Below, one piece after another: positions 5,499 to 7,431 of a stretch of 7,431 bases of DNA (positions are counted from its first letter, which is position 1; each line of letters starts with the position of its first letter). This DNA is from Smithellaceae bacterium (GTDB lineage Bacteria; Desulfobacterota; Syntrophia; Syntrophales; JAQULV01): contig JAQULV010000055.1 of the NCBI GenBank assembly GCA_028718405.1, positions 1-7,431 on the forward strand, read 5' to 3'. Under the pieces are notes generated by a model. It was not told where the DNA came from. It saw only the letters and a program-made list of their open reading frames with translations, and did no database searches. The position numbers were made by a program, and so were the translations under genes.

Positions 5499-6125
5499 AT
5501 GGAAAAGAACGAACGTAGGGCACGCGAATTCCACCTGCGGCGAAAGGAGATACTTAGCCACGCTGAACGGATCTTTGCGGCCAAGGGATTCTACAATACC
5601 ACGGTTGCGGAAATAGCTAATTCCTCGGGCTTTGCCGTCGGGACGATTTATCAATTCTTTGAGGGAAAAGAGCACCTCTACACAACGATGATCAGCGAAG
5701 GGCTCGACCTGATGTACGGAGGAATCCGAGACGCCGTTAAACAGGAAAAAGGCTTTGTCGCAAGAATTGAAGCGCTTGTTAGGGCGCATCTCAGCTTTGT
5801 CGAGAACCATACAGAGTTTTGCAGCATTCTCATGAACGTCAAGAACAACGCCCTTTCTTCCGAAGGAACTTCTCTGCGTGATCGAATGGTGTCAGACTAT
5901 TTGAGCAACATCAGATTCATCGAAGAGGTTATTAGCGACGGCGTTACCGACGGGGAATTGATGAGGATCGATGAACGAGCCTCGGCAGTGGCCCTAATTG
6001 GGATGATTCACTCCTTTACCATAGAGTGGCTTATGTCGCGGACTCCGGAACCCCTCGTGGAGAAACTGGGGACGATAATGGACTTGTTCCTCAATGGTAT
6101 CGGAATGAAGCTGAAAAGACGTTAG
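5499..6125 (+). CDS. TetR/AcrR family transcriptional regulator
   Basis: This is a 208-residue TetR-family repressor. The N-terminal DNA-binding domain (about 16-62) begins ILSHAERIFAAKGFYNTTVAEIA, and its recognition helix region GFAVGTIYQFFEGKEHLY is the classic family signature. The all-helical C-terminal ligand domain (about 75-205) is variable as usual, so the inducer cannot be read from sequence. A TGA lies in frame at 5493-5495 immediately upstream, so the ATG at 5499 is the first possible start; no clear Shine-Dalgarno site precedes it. A TolC-family gene follows after 102 bp in the same direction, so this regulator probably controls an efflux operon and itself, through the inverted repeats at 5434-5483. 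Confidence 0.92.
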   Translation: MEKNERRAREFHLRRKEILSHAERIFAAKGFYNTTVAEIANSSGFAVGTIYQFFEGKEHLYTTMISEGLDLMYGGIRDAVKQEKGFVARIEALVRAHLSFVENHTEFCSILMNVKNNALSSEGTSLRDRMVSDYLSNIRFIEEVISDGVTDGELMRIDERASAVALIGMIHSFTIEWLMSRTPEPLVEKLGTIMDLFLNGIGMKLKRR

Positions 6126-6227
6126 ATCCACGTGGTGGGACCTTCTGGCTTTCGAAGGGATTGCATCTGTCGTTCGGCAAAGAAGGAATCTCAGAGCGAT
6201 AAGACCTATACATGAGGTTGACAGAAA

Positions 6228-7431
6228 ATGAATCGGTATCGAGTTTATTTCGTTGCGGCTGCCATATTTCTTTCGCTTGTTCTCTCGCCGGTCCGCGGCC
6301 AGACAGCAGAATACACCTTACCCGAGTTGTGCAGACTTTCGTTAGAGCACTCCGAAATTATAAAGGCAGCCCGAGAAAACGTAAATCTGGCGAAAGTAAA
6401 CAGGAGAAAAGCACTTTCGCTTCTTATCCCGAGAGCTACAGCTTTCGGGAGCTATACGAGATTTACCAAGGACAAATACGCGGATACGGGCTTTTCGCAA
6501 ACGCTGATTCAACCTGATGCTGCCAGCTCCTGGGGTGTGAGACTCGATCAGACTTTTTCACTCAGCGGACGAGAGCTGACAGCCCTCGATATCGCCGGAG
6601 AGGATATTCTCAGGAGCAATCTCGATTTCGATACGGTAAGGGAGGACTTTCTCCTTGCCGTTGCTAACGGCTATTACGGGGTGTTGAAAGCAAGAAAGGC
6701 AATCGACATCGCGACGGCGAATGTGGAGAGACTGACTAAATATCGTAGCGCTGCCGAGAAACGACTGAAGATAGGTGAAGTGACGAAAACTGTTCTCCTT
6801 CGGGCGGAGAGCGAGTTGTCGGGCGCTCAATCCGACCTCATTCAAGCGAGGAATGCGTTGGAGATAGCGAAGGCCCAGTTGAGCAGGCTGACGGGTATCG
6901 GTGATGCCGATGTTCTGAAGGAAGAACAGCTGTCCGATAAGAGCATTCCGGAGTTGTCCTCTTTTCAACAGATCGCCTATGCGAGAAGGGAGGATCTTAG
7001 GAGTTTGGAACACCAGAAACTGATGGCGGAGAAACAGGTGTCCTTCACAAAAGGTTCATTCTGGCCATATCTTTCTCTTTCCGCGGTCTACACCGGATCC
7101 GATCAAACGCCACCTTCTTTGACGCTGAACAGGGAGAGCACGTATGCCGGAGCAGCCTTGAACTTTCCGTTCTTCGAAGGCGGATTGCGGAAAGCAGAGG
7201 TCGAAGAGAGTCGGGCCAGGCAGAGGCAGGCGGAATCAGCCTATCAAGATCAGAAAAAGGTGGTAGAGGTCGATGTGCGGAGCGCCTATCTGGACATGGA
7301 AACACAAAGAGGGATCATGAAATTTCTTGACGACCAATTAGTTTTTGCGAGAGATAATTTCGGCGCTGTTTCTCGGCAGTTCGAATTCGGCCTTTCCAGT
7401 AGTCTGGATGTGATGGATGCCAATACGCTTC
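6228..7431 (+). CDS. TolC family outer membrane efflux protein (3' end beyond window)
   Basis: This is an outer membrane channel component of a tripartite efflux or type I secretion system; 401 codons are seen and the frame is open at the window edge. A Sec signal peptide (about 1-25, hydrophobic core VAAAIFLSLVLSPV) with no lipobox Cys is followed by two TolC/OEP repeats: the first about 28-225, with RLKIGEVTKTVLLRAESEL at 179-197, and the second from about 250, with RREDLRSLE and FFEGGLRKAEVEESRA at 315-330. Long helical coiled-coil stretches between strands fit the family. The ATG at 6228 has an in-frame TGA just upstream (6219-6221) and GAGG at 6214-6217. It lies 102 bp after tetR; periplasmic adaptor and pump genes are expected downstream but not seen. 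The 102-bp gap contains only a weak CCTTC/GAAGG hairpin (6141-6158) without a T-run. Confidence 0.93.
   Translation, partial: MNRYRVYFVAAAIFLSLVLSPVRGQTAEYTLPELCRLSLEHSEIIKAARENVNLAKVNRRKALSLLIPRATAFGSYTRFTKDKYADTGFSQTLIQPDAASSWGVRLDQTFSLSGRELTALDIAGEDILRSNLDFDTVREDFLLAVANGYYGVLKARKAIDIATANVERLTKYRSAAEKRLKIGEVTKTVLLRAESELSGAQSDLIQARNALEIAKAQLSRLTGIGDADVLKEEQLSDKSIPELSSFQQIAYARREDLRSLEHQKLMAEKQVSFTKGSFWPYLSLSAVYTGSDQTPPSLTLNRESTYAGAALNFPFFEGGLRKAEVEESRARQRQAESAYQDQKKVVEVDVRSAYLDMETQRGIMKFLDDQLVFARDNFGAVSRQFEFGLSSSLDVMDANTL

Noticed and set aside
5394..5810. A 138-codon minus-strand open frame between ihfB and tetR
   Set aside because: It is mostly antisense to the N-terminal half of the TetR gene and shows no recognisable domain.
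6141..6158. CCTTC/GAAGG hairpin after tetR as a terminator
   Set aside because: The stem is only 5 bp and no T-run follows, so termination is not supported.
6212..6517. A 101-codon plus-strand open frame starting at ATG 6212
   Set aside because: It overlaps the TolC-family gene in another frame. The frame from ATG 6228 gives a signal peptide and full family motifs, whereas this one gives low-complexity basic sequence.

Overview
The window reads as ordinary chromosome of a mesophilic, anaerobic or microaerobic Gram-negative bacterium with about 50% GC. A glycyl radical enzyme, an Fe-type superoxide dismutase, a Geobacter-like IHF beta subunit and a TolC-family outer membrane protein together suggest Desulfobacterota (the former Deltaproteobacteria, for example a syntrophic aromatic- or fatty-acid-degrading lineage). 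That placement is inferred from protein resemblance only. No tRNA, rRNA, CRISPR array, insertion sequence or phage gene was seen.

Layout. (1) Positions 1-2182, minus strand: most of a large glycyl radical enzyme whose N-terminal region resembles an SCP2 sterol-carrier domain. The frame is interrupted by a TGA at 125-127 and then stays open, with family-like sequence, to the window edge. The TGA sits where this family normally has the first glycine of a G-P-x-T-G motif. (2) Positions 2183-2395: a divergent control region with a good sigma70 promoter for (3) sodB and a small DUF2892 membrane protein, 2396-3211 plus. (4) radC, 3313-4002 plus, converges on (5) a site-2 protease gene, 3999-4838 minus, with overlapping stop codons. 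(6) An IHF-beta/HU gene, 4948-5235 minus, is followed by a clear intrinsic terminator at 4891-4918. (7) An AT-rich divergent region, 5236-5498, holds promoter-like elements, a 17-bp near-palindrome and a direct repeat. (8) A TetR regulator, 5499-6125 plus, and (9) a TolC-family outer membrane factor, 6228 to the window end, look like the start of a multidrug or solvent efflux operon.

How the genes relate. The oxygen-labile radical enzyme lies head-to-head with an O2-defence pair (sodB-DUF2892), which hints at a shared redox input. TetR and TolC fit the usual regulator-plus-efflux arrangement, with the inner membrane pump parts expected beyond 7431. radC, the M50 protease and ihfB are housekeeping-type genes with no evident shared pathway.

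The item most worth following is the SCP2-like/glycyl-radical fusion with its in-frame UGA. The simplest reading is a one-base nonsense change (GGA to TGA) or a sequencing error. UGA recoding is less likely but testable. The other genes are typical members of known families.
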